64,000 nt of DNA. It comes from Oxyura jamaicensis. Lineage: Eukaryota; Chordata; Aves; Anseriformes; Anatidae. This document shows positions 27,819 through 40,392 of this stretch, in pieces. The stretch lies in the NCBI RefSeq assembly GCF_011077185.1, contig NC_048912.1, positions 3,948,676 to 4,012,675 on the forward strand, written 5' to 3'. The notes under the pieces are model-generated. The model searched no databases. It was given only the letters and a program-made list of their open reading frames with translations, and had not been told where the DNA came from. Each line of letters starts with the position of its first letter. The first letter of the stretch is position 1. The position numbers and the translations under genes are program-made.

Positions 27819-30800
27819 AAACTCCTGAGTTAGCGATTCCCTTCTCAAAGGCAAGGAATGAAGTGCTATCCTTAACTATTTTTTTAAAAAGTCACGCATG
27901 TGTAGAGATTAAATGGATGCTGTCCTTGGCATTTGAAAGGGATGTTCCCCAGTTTTGTTTTCTCTTACTAAGGCAATGTTCACACTCTACTAACTTGCTC
28001 ATTTTTGCATGAGCATACAGTAATGTTTTCAAGGACAGAGTTAATTAATGTGCTCAGCTGGCACAGTTACCACTGTTGCAGCAGCACTCTAGTGCAGCTA
28101 CTTGCTTTGCTGGATAAATTATTTCAGTAATTCATGACTACTTAAATCATTACTAGAAAACCACAAAGTTTGTTAGCTACTTAAAGGCAGTTTTCAACAC
28201 TGTTTTTTCCACTTTAAATAAAAGCTGGCATTCCCAGCCTGCTACTGTTTAGCTTTTTCTTCATCTTCTCCATCAGAATATTTAATAGACTAAAGATTCA
28301 GCTGTCCGAGTGCTGATCACCACGTGCTCACGCTACAAAAGTGGAGCACTGTGGACTTCATAAGCACCAAGTTGCTGTTAATTATTTTGCATTTGGGCTT
28401 CTGGAACTTAGTTTCTGCTCACGTTGCCATGACTTTGTAAGATCTGCTCCCCCAGTTGACAGCACATCCAAATGGGAGATCTGAAATATGTCCATTAGGA
28501 AAAAGCCATGATAAAAACAGGTAGAATTCAAAAATAAATGGGCAAAAAAATGAACTAAGAAAAGTTCACGAATTAACAATGTTGAGAAATAGAGTTCTAC
28601 ACCACTGGGAGGTGGACAAAAAATAGGCTGTCCAAGGGACAAGCAGCAGCAGCAAATCTCTGGAAGATGATATATTGATCCCTAAACCATCTACGAGTGT
28701 TTCATGTGATCAAGAGTCTCAGTAGGCCTCAACAGGCTGTACAAACCAAGAGTGTAATGCATGTCCTTACAGTGCAAAGGATAATTTACTTTATAAATGA
28801 AAAAAATCTTCATGATAAAAATGGCACTTACTGGTAGTGTCGCATAAAGCAACCACCGTGACGCCTTTCCGACTCAGGCTGAACTGCAACTTACAAGCTA
28901 TAAAAGCCTTATTTTCGTTTTGCATTTGTAAGAAGCTGTAAGCCATGCTAAGCTACAACAATTCCCTGAAAGCCAAGGACTTGGAAGGAAAAATTCTCCA
29001 ACTCATTGGCTACTTGTACATGGCAAAAGTACCAATACACAGAGAACTGTCTTCCGTTAATTACTGACATGTTTGGTGGTCCTAATACAGCACAATATAA
29101 CCTAAACCTGGAGTCGGTAACAACTGAGTCAGCTCCTTAAAGGCCCGTGGGTTTAATCTTCACATTGGTGAAGAAACCACTGAAGAGTGAAGGGTTCCTC
29201 GCAAATCACACAATAAAATACTGCCAAAACAACGTGGTCTGTCACACTGTATGCTCAGATCTCCTTATTTCCCAATTCAGAATTCCACATGGTTGTCCCT
29301 GTATGTCTTTTTGCTGCATCTCAGCCCCGTTAAAGCAAGAAGTGCAGAAGCACACAGGTTTTCCTGGAAACGAGGAATTGAGACCCAACAATGAGAAAAA
29401 GGCAGAAATCCATGCTTGTAGGAGGCCCAGCTCTGCACATTTCAGACGGAGTCTCTCTCATGTCCTTTTAGCTTCAGTTGAAGTGTATTATAATGGTTGA
29501 GAAATGGGCATTTAATACTACTTCATATTTAAGGAAGCTCTCAGAACCTAATGTAGCTGGCAAAATGCAAAGCTTTACTCTTGCACATTTCTTAAACGCT
29601 CCTGAGAACTGCAAATACCAAGTCATTTCATGTTTCCTTCCCCATAAACAACCCTACATTTCACTGCTGCTATATACCAACAATGTCTGTGTTAGCAATG
29701 TAGCCTGGCTCATCTGTTGTGGTACAACAGTTTTCTTCAGGCGTGGATCAATAACGTTCCTTGCTATACATCAAAAAAACTCTTCCTGGCAGACTGTAGC
29801 GCTTGGCGCATTCTGGGACTAAGTTCATCCTTATGGCAAGCAGTAACTCAAGATTACACGTATTACCTTTCTCCAAGTGCTATTACAGCTTTTTCTCGCT
29901 ACACTAAAAATGTATGCAGACTGGGAATCCAAGTGCGACTAACTCTAGGGTAGAATTTATAAATCTCCACCATCCCCATGTTTATACCTCAGCAGAGTGC
30001 TTCTGGAGCTGGATGACTCACACGACCCTTGAGCATAGCTGCCAGACCTAAAACGTGACCCTCCGGCAAGTGGCTCAGTTACTTGTTTTCCACTGGTCAC
30101 GTCTCCAAAGCTCCAGGTACCTGTCAAAGCCTCAGACCCAGAGCAGATGGTTTCAGATTTTTTTGCCTAACAGAATTTTTAACGCACACTGCAATTCATG
30201 ATGGCTGATCCCCATGAATTAAGAGAATAATCTGCATTTTGCCTGACAGACTTCATATATTTTGATAAATTCTATTTTTTTTTCCCTCACGTTACCTGGT
30301 GCTTTTGAAATACTTTCAGGCCTCTTGTGCACAAATTGTTCTCCAGGCACGCAGTTTTGATTTACAGCTGACAAATAACACTCCTATGGCAGATCCTAGA
30401 TGTGAGCATAAAATGAGACACTCCCTAGGCATCAGTACACCCAAGCTTTGTCATCCTGCCACCTCTGGACTCCTTTCTCCAGAAGCGTTACATTACATCA
30501 GGCTGTCAAACAAGAATCATTTTAACAGAAGTCCTTGATTGCGCTTTTCCCTTCACTTTGGGGAGCTTAGAGTCTTGGTTGTTTTGATTTGTTTTTTGTT
30601 CCTTTTTTAAAAAAACTTATATGTAAAGAGTCACTAGACTGCAGATCACCAACAGAAAAGTGGTTTATAAAATCAGGGACTGGAGATAAATCAGTCTATC
30701 AGATCCCCCATGATCTGTGGGACAGATCTCACTTTTTAAAGGCTACACTTAAGAAATAAAAATGCTAGGATAAGTAGAAGGAAACAACCACACATCCATC

Positions 30801-31581
30801 AAAAATTGAGGCTGGGGAAAAGAAAGAGAAGGAGAGAACCCTTGCATTTTGTGCAAAGGAACTACTCCCAGCCAGTCCTGCTGGCTTCCAGGCTCTTCAT
30901 TTTTGCGCAGCAAGCAGTACAAAATTCTTGTTTGAATTAAAGGATTTTTTGGCTCAGGAAAAGCAAACTTGACCTCTAAAAAGACTTGCAAAAGATGTAA
31001 CTAAGGCTCTGGAAGTCTAGTATTGGTATATCTAAGAGAAGGATCTCTTGGTTTGAGATCAGACTGTCTTTTCCAGGTTTTTCAAGCACTGATTATCTGG
31101 GTGAAAGATCATCTCTGTTCCCTCTGTAGAGCACCTACTATGAAGCGAATTCTGGTTCACAACCAGGTTCACGCTAATATGAATATCAAGCACTTTAATA
31201 TGATTTCAGAACAAGTGACAAGTTGTGCACAGCCGTTAAAACACCACTTTCAGTGCATTTGCATCTCTTTATCCCTTCCTCTCACCCTGCACAATGTGCT
31301 CTATCTATTCTGCTGATATTCCCAACTCTTTTTCGGAGGCAGAACATTAAAGCACTCTCCTTCAGCTCAGATTTTATAGACCTCCTACCCAGTTATTAAA
31401 AGGAATGAAAGAAAAAAAAAAAAAAGCAAAAGCTTTTCTACCTGCTGTTTTCTATCCACAGAGTATTCACTGCCTTTTCAGAGTTTCTTCCAGCATAATT
31501 CCTGTCTCACTCAAGCTTTTATTAGTATCATATGTATTTCTCCTTTTCCTGCAAGGTGTAGGGTGCAATTACCTCCCAGGC

Positions 31582-31600
31582 TTTTTTTTTTTTTTTTTTC
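31582..31600 (+). repeat. T homopolymer, 19 bases
   Basis: An uninterrupted T run follows ACCTCCCAGGC in the MAM-splitting intron. Confidence 0.93.
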
Positions 31601-32479
31601 TTGAATGCAAAACAAGAAAAACCTGAAGATAAAAACCTTCAGTGCTCAACAAGAAGTGAATCCACTGTGTGCAACCTTCTCTAATTAAAACTAAAACAGT
31701 GACTCCAAAGTTGCTGCATGAAGTTTGAAGTAGCCCCAGGAGGTGGTCTGCTAACTAGTAGCTATAAAATTAATATGACCAAAAAATAACTTATGTGTTA
31801 CTGTCTTTGACTTTGTGCTTCTTTAACAAAAATAGAAAATAAAAAAAAAACTCTTGACAGAGCAAGTCAAACTACCTTACAGGCACAGTGTTAAAAACAG
31901 GAGGGATGGAGAGAGAGATTGGATCTGGTGAAGAGGTTACTTATGCTGATAACGCAGTACAAAGTTTTACTAGTATGCCACGTACTTACAGTCCTCATAT
32001 GGGCAGCAATAATCCAGATGCAAGCTGAATGGAGAAACGTTAATCATCCATTCTTACAGAATCAACCAAAGGCCAAAAGTAGGTCAGACAAGTTTATGCA
32101 GAGGCAGTTACACTTGTAGACAGCCTGGTGTATTTGCTGTTATCCAGAACCATGGGAAGTGCCAGTGCAAGTCTGTTGGCATGCATACTTCACGATATAC
32201 ACGTGGGTCTCAACTTTCCAATAATTTAACTTCAGTGGTCCAACTTTCTCTGTGACCTGACAACATCTTAAGGGTGAAGAGTGAAGAACTATGTCGAGAT
32301 GCCTGTACCATCTCTTGCTATAGGAACTGCTATATGTGAACCCATTCTGATGCAAAAGGAGGAGGCAAAAAAAATATCTGAACTTCATTTTCAGAATACT
32401 AATTGCTATTGATAGCTTATAGCTCATACCTAGAGAGATGATCAGAGGAAAAAGAGAGAAAAATATTAGAGACTCATAC

Positions 32480-32751
32480 CTGATAAAAATGTGGCCAGAA
32501 TGTACTGATGGCAAGTTCTGCCTTCACCCATCCTTCGGTAACAACCCCCGAGACATTCCATATGGGATTGCCCTGTGGTCCTCCGTTCACTTTCACGTAG
32601 ACATTCAGAGAGCCAGGACTCGAACGGTCTCTGCTGGATAAGTAATAGTGGAAGTCGATGCAATGTGTGTCATTTTCCTTCAATGTGGGCAGAAGCAAGT
32701 GAGCTTTCTGCCCAGATGCCCGCCCAGAGCTGTTCACCATCATGAAGGAGC
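32480..32751 (-). CDS. PTPRT: PTPRT internal exon: body of the MAM domain (human exon 3 equivalent)
   Basis: This is a 272-bp internal exon encoding 90 residues plus a split glycine codon at its 5' side. It starts at GSFMMVNSSGRASGQ, passes LKENDTHCIDFHYY and NVYVKVNGGPQGNP, and ends at ISTFWPHFYQ. This is the core of a MAM domain, which in R2B receptor phosphatases mediates homophilic cell-cell adhesion outside the cell. The acceptor is a long pyrimidine tract ending CTGTAG, and the donor is CAG|GTATGAG. It enters in phase 1 and leaves in phase 0. Three N-glycosylation sequons are visible (NSS, NDT, NVS) and one cysteine (THC). From memory, the residues match PTPRT nearly one for one and differ from PTPRM at many positions. 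The open frame runs on past the acceptor to about 32866, but that part is intronic and unlike the family. Confidence 0.96.
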
Positions 32752-34025
32752 CTACAGGCAGAGAAGGAGAGGAAGAAAAATAAAAAGCATTTTTTTCAGC
32801 TCTTTCAGTAAAACCAGCTTCCACTGAAAAGTCAATGATTCCTTTAGATGCCAGGAAACAAAACATTTATCTGAAGAACTCAAACTAGCTATTTTATGCT
32901 ACTTGTTAGGTAACAGAAAAGAAAGGATATTAAAATTACAGGGTATAAATACAAATAGATTCAGGGCCAACTATAACCGCCTTAATTAGATAACTTAAAA
33001 ATCAAATTAAAAATGCTACTTTGCTTGTATTATTTTATGACCATGGAATAAAAGAGTGCTTCTAAACAAAATCCTAATCACCACAAGACTCTCCTATCAC
33101 GCACAGTCCCAAATACCTAATTTCCCCAAAGCACATTCAATACAAAGCACTTTAACAATGGACCAAATTCTTAGCTGGTATTAGCCTACACGGCCCCTAC
33201 CCACCTCATGCCAATCTACACCTGCTAACTCTGCATCTTGGCACTGAGAGCTTTGAAGGTGGCAATACGTTAAGAAATACAGAGTTTTCAGAACCCACAT
33301 AAATTAGGCTTGTTAGTGTACAGCAACAGCAGAGCTAGACATAATGCAACAAGGACAATTACACGTCTAGGAGGGAAGGACCGGCTGAATTTAAGTAGGA
33401 AGATAGATACTAAGGCAATTTATGAGTTTGTTAACCCCGAAGCTTGCATCATATTAACCATGGCACTGGATGTTGAACTCGTGTTTTGATTCATCAGGCA
33501 GTTATTTTACAGCACGTTGTGTCTCGACTCATCTCTTTACAGATGCATCAAGGTGACAAATGTTAGCAATAAGGAGAAACATTATGAGAGTTATTTGATT
33601 CAATTCTGTTTAAAGGATCTGCTTTATGTGTGTGCAGACACTCACAGAAAAAGCTGAAGAACATACCAAGATCTGGGGGGGGGAAATCCGTGTGTCAGCA
33701 GCCAGGCATAATAATTTCTAATCAAATGCAGCCCTCTTGACATTCTGAATTCTGATGCAGCTGCCAAGTCATGCTACAAATGTATTTCTCCTCTGGCCTC
33801 TTGCAGTTCGCAGAAGATTGAGTTTGAAAAGCCTTGCCTCACTTCTAACCTATTGACTTTCCCTATTCCATGCCACAGCAGTGTGACAGACACCCAGATG
33901 AGCCAGATAAACATTTTGATCAATTCTGTCAGCCGAACAGCCATATATTCTAATTTCTTTTTAATCAGCAGATACCAGCAACTTTCTCCCACAAAACTGT
34001 TTTTTTTTCCTGTGTTTATGTGGAG

Positions 34026-34051
34026 TATACACACACACACACACACACACA
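34026..34051. repeat. CA microsatellite
   Basis: A TATA start is followed by an (AC)n run of about 22 bases. Confidence 0.95.
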
Positions 34052-35954
34052 TTTTGTAAAGTACTGAAAAGCATGGATGCAGAAGAAAGTCGATCTTTCA
34101 TAAAGAAATCACACACTCTAGAGACCTTGGAAAATTCAAGTACAATGCAAGCACAGCTGGGGAAGAGGCTGTACCAAGAAATAAGAAAAGCTACAGGCAA
34201 GATGCTCCTCTGGCAACCCTATCTTTCATCTTGATATGCTGAAAATCCCAAAGGTCTCAAATCAAGAAATTCCACATTCACAGCAAGGACCTTCAGGAAA
34301 CATATGAGCTGAATCCAAACTTTTTAATTTCTTTCAAATAATCGTAGTCCGCAAGACGGGATTTTGACAAATGTTCAACTGTTGATACACTTCTGCTCCC
34401 AGTCCAATACAAAATTCCCTTCCTCATTTGATTGAGAGATTTCACTGGGGGCTAGATTATTCTTAAAAATATACTCAAATAAACTAAAGTTCTGAGAGCC
34501 TGCGATTTGGATGCAGTTTGTATGACCTACGGTAATTTCTTACCCAAAGTCCAATTACCAATAGGCTTGAGGGGGCAGCGCAGCTGGAAATCTGATGGGC
34601 TGGTTTCTAAGACTAATTGCAACGCTCTCCTCCATGACCTCTGGCAGCGTGTACAGGCTGCCTCATCTTCCCCTATAAGTCAAGTAAGAACAGTAAAAAC
34701 TGCTGCTGAGAATCTGGGAGAAAAGCCACTGTGTGGCTGATTAACAGTAGCGTATCTCTGTTTTCTGTGGAGGAATACAGTGGCTGCTGCAAAACGCACC
34801 TCCTGCAGCATTTTGGTACAAAATGAGATGAAGACAAGTTGCACATTGACCAGATCTCACATTGGAGGATGATGGCACAGCTGATTAAAACACTCAGTAA
34901 AGCCAAGCACAGGTGCTGGGCATCAACAAGATTTTGGACTGTCTGCAAACCCTGGGTAGGAACCCAGGAAAATTCATTTCTGCTCCACCCCTGATGGGAT
35001 CACAAGGCACGTCGTTTCACCTCTGTTCACCTCCTCACCCCTTCTCTCTGTTGAATTTGGATAATAAATGCATCTCTGCCCTGAAGCTGTTCTGTGTGTA
35101 ACGCAGTAGGGCCTTGAACTGTGCTAGGCTAGGCAAGTGTTTCAGTGATAGAGTTGGGAATATTTCGCTTCTACAGATTCATGTATAAAAATAATGAGCT
35201 TTCCTCCAGGAGAAAAACATCAGCTCTTATAAAAAGTTCAAAGCAGTAATTACAATTTTATTTTTTTTGCCGCCCACCGAACAAGTGAATCACGCAATGG
35301 CCCTTTGTGCAACTGCTGACAATCCGAGAGGGAGTACAGAGCCTGGACGGAGTGACTGACAACAGGAGCAAGTGAAATAGCCATCCACCAAGAAACATTT
35401 AACAAAATAATTATAGTCTTACTTTCTAAAAGAATAGCCTTACAAGTAATTGCCATATGCAAATTGGTCAGAGTCTCTTAGTCATCATTTATGGCTGCCT
35501 TTTTTTTTTTTAATATAACATACCTAGAGGTAAACGAGAAAATACTAAAAAAAAACTTAGTATCTCTTATCAGGAGTTTCCTGGAGACAGTTATTTTATG
35601 TGCCCGTGGAAAATATAAAAATTTCCACTTCCAGTGCCACCTCTGGCAGAGAGCAGTACTCCCACCCCGCCTCTGTCCCTACTTGCACCTATTTCCACGG
35701 AGATGGCCCAGGGCAGCTCCCACAAGCAGCCCTTGCCCCGGCTGGTCCAGACAGCGCCCACCACGTCCAGCCTGGCCTCAGGACGGTGTCTGAAGTCCCA
35801 TCAGTACTGAAACTGACACTGGGTACAATGCATCCATCTACAAAATCTTGCTGTTGCAAATAAATCGTAATATAAATTGTTTATATTATAAATTATATCA
35901 CCAACTGGTCTCCAAAGATCCCCAGCTGTACGTGCTTTGCTCTCACAGGGTGGA

Positions 35955-36075
35955 CTCGGATGGGCGTCCTGTCCCCAGCCTCCAGAACCTTCCAAAGGTT
36001 GCTCCGGGTGCTCCGCGACCTGCGGCTGGGAGCCGCTGACCCGTCAGGAAGCCCGTGCCCAGCGAAGCTCTCGTG
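35955..36075. other. GC- and CpG-rich patch
   Basis: About 11 CpG by hand count lie in 120 bp, including CTCCGCGACCTGCGG. The flanks are AT-rich, with a TATAAATT-type stretch just before it. No repeat family was recognised. Confidence 0.6.
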
Positions 36076-37604
36076 GGCAGGACACATCACTTACAGGAGG
36101 TCCAAGGGCTTGAAAATTGCTCTCACCAAGAAAAAATAATAATAATTCCAAACGGCCTTTTCAGGACAAATGTGTTTTTCCTTATTATCTTTAAAATAAA
36201 GTGACATATTGTGATTCAGAGCCTGACAGCCTTCTTTAGAAGGAATACAGAATTGAAGCTGATGGGACTTAGTTTCAATTTATAGGCCTATATGTGCAAA
36301 TAAAAGAGGTACAATCTGGTCCGGCACCAACGAGCCACTTGTCACATTTCCCACTCATATAAGGAACTGGGGAATGAATTAACATGTCACAAATGGAAAT
36401 TATTGATCAGTGCATGACTGAAAGCCACTTAAATGTCTCCAGGCAAGGATTTGAATAAAACAAAAGGTATCCTGGAGAAACTCTTATTTAGAGCGATTTG
36501 GAACGATAACAGAAAAATCATTTAGCTATGTTTCCTTATTTCCTTCCATCTGGAAAGTTCAAATGTCATAAAAGAGACGCTGAACTAAAAAAAAAAAGAG
36601 TTTGGGGAGAAGACATTACCTATGCTGTGTGAAAATTTGTTTTGGTTTGTTTATTACTATATATTTACTGGACACAGAAGCACATGCTCATTACAGCAGC
36701 TGAATATCAGGTCAATTAAATTTAGTGCTCTCGGATCAACAGGTTACATTAATTAATATCTTGCTGATTTTACCAGCTTCCTGAATAACTAAAAACGAAC
36801 GTGTTATGTTCAGATCAGTCAGCAAGGAGGAAAGGAAGATGGTAAATAAATTCATTTTTAAAAATCCATTCAAACGACAGGGAACATAAAAAGGCACTCT
36901 CTCATAGTTATTAAACATACCACTGAAAATTGGGGAATTAAACCATGAAGTGCTCTCTAGCTGGCCATAAATTTCAATTTTTCCCCTGCTTGGTGCATAA
37001 TGATGCCTTGATAAGCCTCCTATTATTGATGCATCTGCAACATATATCCTCTTTTTGAGCTGAAATGCTACTTTGCAGCAGATGGTGGCTATTGTGTTTA
37101 CACATCAGCACTTTATGATTGCATTTTCTCACGTCTGCAGTAAAAAGAAAGCCGTAATTGAGTTTTTAATGGCTTTGCACATTGTTCATTAAGATTACAT
37201 GAGTGTGTTCTGACAAATGACAGCTGAAGAAATGAGCCACTGAGAAGCCCTCGTGATCACCACAGACCTCTGCTGATGCTCCTTCACTGCTGGCTTTGAA
37301 GAACTGTGCTGTTTAAAAGGGAAATTACAGCAACCATTAAAGACTGAACGTAAACTTGGAAAGAAAACCGTCAGAAGGCTCAACTGCAAAACAAGGCTCC
37401 GAAAACCCCGAGAACCGAACTCTGGTACAGAACTTTCTTTTGAAGAGCCAACTCCTTCCCACCATCCGGAAGGTTTTCCAGCAGCTCCATCGATGCACGA
37501 GCCTATTTCCACAACACGCAGCGCTGCTTCTTCCCAGAGCAACTCTATCCTCAGGAAGTAAGGGTCTGCCATCTGTTGACACAACAACGAACTCAACACG
37601 GAGT

Positions 37605-38000
37605 AGTTGGGGTTGGAAGGGGTGCACCTAGTGCAACCCCCACTCAGAGCAGGGCCATGAGGCCCCGTTGGGCTGTCCTGCAGCTTTTACCCACGGAGTC
37701 TTTCTCAGCTCCCGGGACTGCCCAGCCCTCTGGTAACCAGCTCCAGCACCTGGCTGCCCTCATGGGCTTTCTTTACAACCGGTCTGAAACACCTCGTGTG
37801 CAGCTACACCCTTTGCCTCCCATCCTCCAGACACTCCCTGAAGCAAAGGTCCCAGCTCAGACCTCCTGAAACGCTCCCTGGGGGGGCATTGGAGAGCTGC
37901 TGTCAGGTCCCCCTGAAGCCTTCCCTGCCCCAGGCTGAACAACCTCGGGCAACTCCTCAACCTCCTGCAAGAGCTCCAGCCCCGACCATCTCGGGGGCCT
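37605..38000 (-). mobile_element. Old, diverged CR1 LINE fragment
   Basis: The plus strand begins GTTGGGGTTGGAAGGGGTGC and continues AGTGCAACCCCCACTCAGAG. Later it has CTGTCAGGTCCCCCTGAAGC, CTGCCCCAGGCTGAACAACC and AGAGCTCCAGCCCCGACCAT. These follow the order of CR1 3' regions read in reverse: the TTGGAAGG and CAACCCCC end, the gap of 3' untranslated sequence, then the CCAGGCTGAACAACC block of terminal ORF2. Divergence and indels are greater than in the other copies, so it is older. The outer borders are approximate. Confidence 0.72.
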
Positions 38001-38059
38001 TCAGTGAGCCGCAGACAGAGCCACCACCCGCTGCTACCACCCCATCACCTCAGCCTGAG

Positions 38060-38160
38060 CCCGCCACCAGCACCCGGCCCGACCACGACACCCGAAGGCA
38101 CGAGGCCCCGTCCTGCCTTCCGCGGCAGCGGCCGCGCTGCAGGGAGCCTCCTGCGGCTGA
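38060..38160. other. GC- and CpG-rich patch with a GCGGCCGC octamer
   Basis: About a dozen CpG lie in 100 bp, including CCGCGG and the octamer at 38128-38135. It follows directly on the old CR1 fragment at 37.6-38.0 kb. Proline-rich open frames over it are the result of composition. Confidence 0.65.
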
Positions 38161-40038
38161 ACTACAGTACCAGGAGGGCTCAGGAAACTTTACATCTCAG
38201 AAACGTATGGGGAAAATGTAGCTGTTCTAACGGGATGCAAAACCAAAGCGTCCTAAGGAAGATGCTTATCAGAACAGTAAAATCAGTTTACAGCAGTTGT
38301 TTTACCCTGTATACGTACGTGTATGACTAAACAGCTTTGTGGTTTTCATACATGAGCAGAAAGGTCTATTTCTATGAACCCTCAATAAACACACACAAAA
38401 AGCCACCCTGCCACACAGTCTGTATGGATGGATACCAAAATGAAGGACAGCTCATGGCCAAGGAGACCGAAGTTATTCTAAATAACATCGATTTCAGTGG
38501 CAGGTACGATTTCTCAGCATCCTTTCAAGGTTATTATGAGCGTGTGACAGAGCACAGACCCTACGGGGGCACCTCTGATAGCCTCCCCTACAGAGAAAAT
38601 CAGTTTCCAGCTAGTCTCAGCTAATTACCTCTGCATCTTTCGAGCACTTTGTCTCTTCTTCTGCAGCCTCACTTCTTTTAAGGAACAGTCCTCTCAAAAC
38701 TCCTTTTGGAAACCCTTTGCATTTGAAAGTCATTCTTACAACAGCTTTTTAATTCCAAGTGTTCCAACAGACTGGTGAGCTGTCACTTTCCTTCCAGGAG
38801 TGCTTTGACCTTCCCAGTATTTCAGTCGCACTGGATTAGGGTTGGAGCCAGCTCATTATCTTGTAAAACGACCTGGAAGTCTGTAATCGTTGGCGTTTTT
38901 ACAGAAGGAGAGACCTAGCAAGAGGCACCTACGCCAGCTAAGGAAGCTCATGCCTTTCCTAGTAAGGTTCCCAAATACAATACATATTTGCACAGCTTTT
39001 GGTAAAGCACATTCATGATGCTGTCAAGTCAGTCTGAACGCCACAGGATGGATATTGAAAAGCATCTACACTGAGCATGAAATAAATATGTATAAGGACA
39101 ATATATGGAAACAAGTCCATCTACCTCAATACTGGGCCTCTAGGAGTGACAAAGTGGCTATTTTGCAAAGAACTGAATCACAACCATATGTGGTAGAATT
39201 TCTCATTTCAGCATCTGACCACCAGCTTTTTGCTTTTCTTTTCTTTTAACTTGACAAGCAGCATCTCCCCCTTTCATTGATTTGCCACAGGTGGATCTTC
39301 CCTCCACAATTCTTGTTGAGTCAGCCAGACATAATACCCTGTCTCAACAAGCTCTACAGTTTAATTATGCATTGTGCTGCTGGAGGAGAAAAAAAAAAAG
39401 ACTATTTCCATACACTGGCTTTAAGCTACTGCCACGAAATCCATAGCTCCTATTTTATGTAAAGTTATGATTACCCACCGTCTTCATACCTCCCCCATTT
39501 TTATGTCCCTACTCTTCATACTCGTGTGTAACAACTGACGAAGGCTTAGAAATCTCTTTCCCTGACTGATGTACCCCAGCCAGCAGCGCCTGTACAAACT
39601 CAAAATTAAACAGGGCATATCTCAGAGCTGCTATCCCTTTTTCAAATATTAGGGCAAAATCAGACCCATGGGTTTTATTTCTCCAACGTGGGCCATACTG
39701 AATTAATCTACCACGGAATAAAAAGAGCCTGATTCACAGATAAATATGAATATAAACTGCAGGTTGAGTTCCATATAATTCATGAGGACAATTCATTCAC
39801 TTGAGAAACTGTCGGATAATAGGAAAATATTTTCAAAGAGACAACCTTTATTTGTACAGACCGTTTCTTCTGGAAATTTATGTCATTAAAAGAATTATGT
39901 TGCTGGTTTTTTTTTTTGTAAGAAAAATCTTCTCTGGGAACAAGACAGATCACATATTGCTTTAGCAACTGCAAATATTTGCTGTACTAATTTAAAGGAA
40001 GTTAAGACTGCAGCATAAAACTTCACCAACTTTTACCG

Positions 40039-40392
40039 AATCACAGAATAGTTTGGGTTGGAAAGAATCTCAAAGCCCATCCAGTTCCAACTCACTGCAT
40101 CAGGTTGCCCAGGGCCTCGTCCAACCTGGCCTTGAACACCCCCAGGAATGGGGCACCCACAGCCTCTCTGGGCAGCCTGGGACAGGGCCTCACCNNNNNN
40201 NNNNCTCAGCCTTCCCTCACAGGAGAGGTGCTCCAGCCCTCTGGGCATCTTCGTGGCCTCCTCTGGACCCGCTCCAACAGCCCCACATCCTCCTGGTGCT
40301 GGGGGCCCAGAGCTGGACGCAGGGCTCCAGGTGGGGCCTCGGGAGGGCAGAGCAGAGGGGCACGATCCCCTCCCTCCCCTGCTGCCCCCCCC
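40039..40392 (-). mobile_element. CR1 LINE of the same subfamily as the 27-kb copy, interrupted by an assembly gap
   Basis: The left part, from AATCACAGAATAGTTTGGGT to CAGGGCCTCACC, and the right part, from CTCAGCCTTCCCTCACAGG to about 40392, match the 27.2-27.8 kb copy closely over long runs. The run of ten N lies between them. By alignment to the other copy about 204 bp (equivalent to 27340-27543) are absent at the gap. The left part also lacks about two dozen bases present in the other copy between AGCTCCAAC and CACTGCATC. The 5' end is truncated slightly sooner. Orientation is minus, the same as PTPRT. Confidence 0.93.
40195..40204. other. Assembly gap of 10 N
   Basis: Ten consecutive N lie inside a CR1 copy. 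The flanks are CR1 sequences that are about 204 bp apart in the related copy at 27 kb, so the ten N are a placeholder or an underestimate unless this copy carries a deletion exactly there. Confidence 0.98.

Larger units (their letters stand above)
26129..32479 (-). other. PTPRT: PTPRT intron inside the MAM domain (6.35 kb)
   Basis: This is a phase-0 intron that splits the MAM domain between FYQ and VIFE. It contains a CR1 LINE fragment at 27160-27818 in the same orientation as the gene, a 19-base T run at 31582-31600 and a short A-rich tract near 31.41 kb. The rest is unique AT-rich sequence with no recognised feature. Confidence 0.9.

Noticed and set aside
27462..27854. GC-rich frames of up to 130 codons on both strands
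   Set aside because: They are frameshifted relics of CR1 ORF2 (LLERVQ and RGLEHLS-type blocks), not a host gene.
34381..34410. Possible piece of the missing first MAM exon: the minus strand reads DWEQ
   Set aside because: Only WEQ agrees with the family, the flanking residues do not, and there are no suitable splice sites or CSFDE-type start.
37796..38330. Proline- and threonine-rich frames of 141 and 108 codons
   Set aside because: They cover an old CR1 fragment and a CpG-rich patch; composition explains both length and residue bias.
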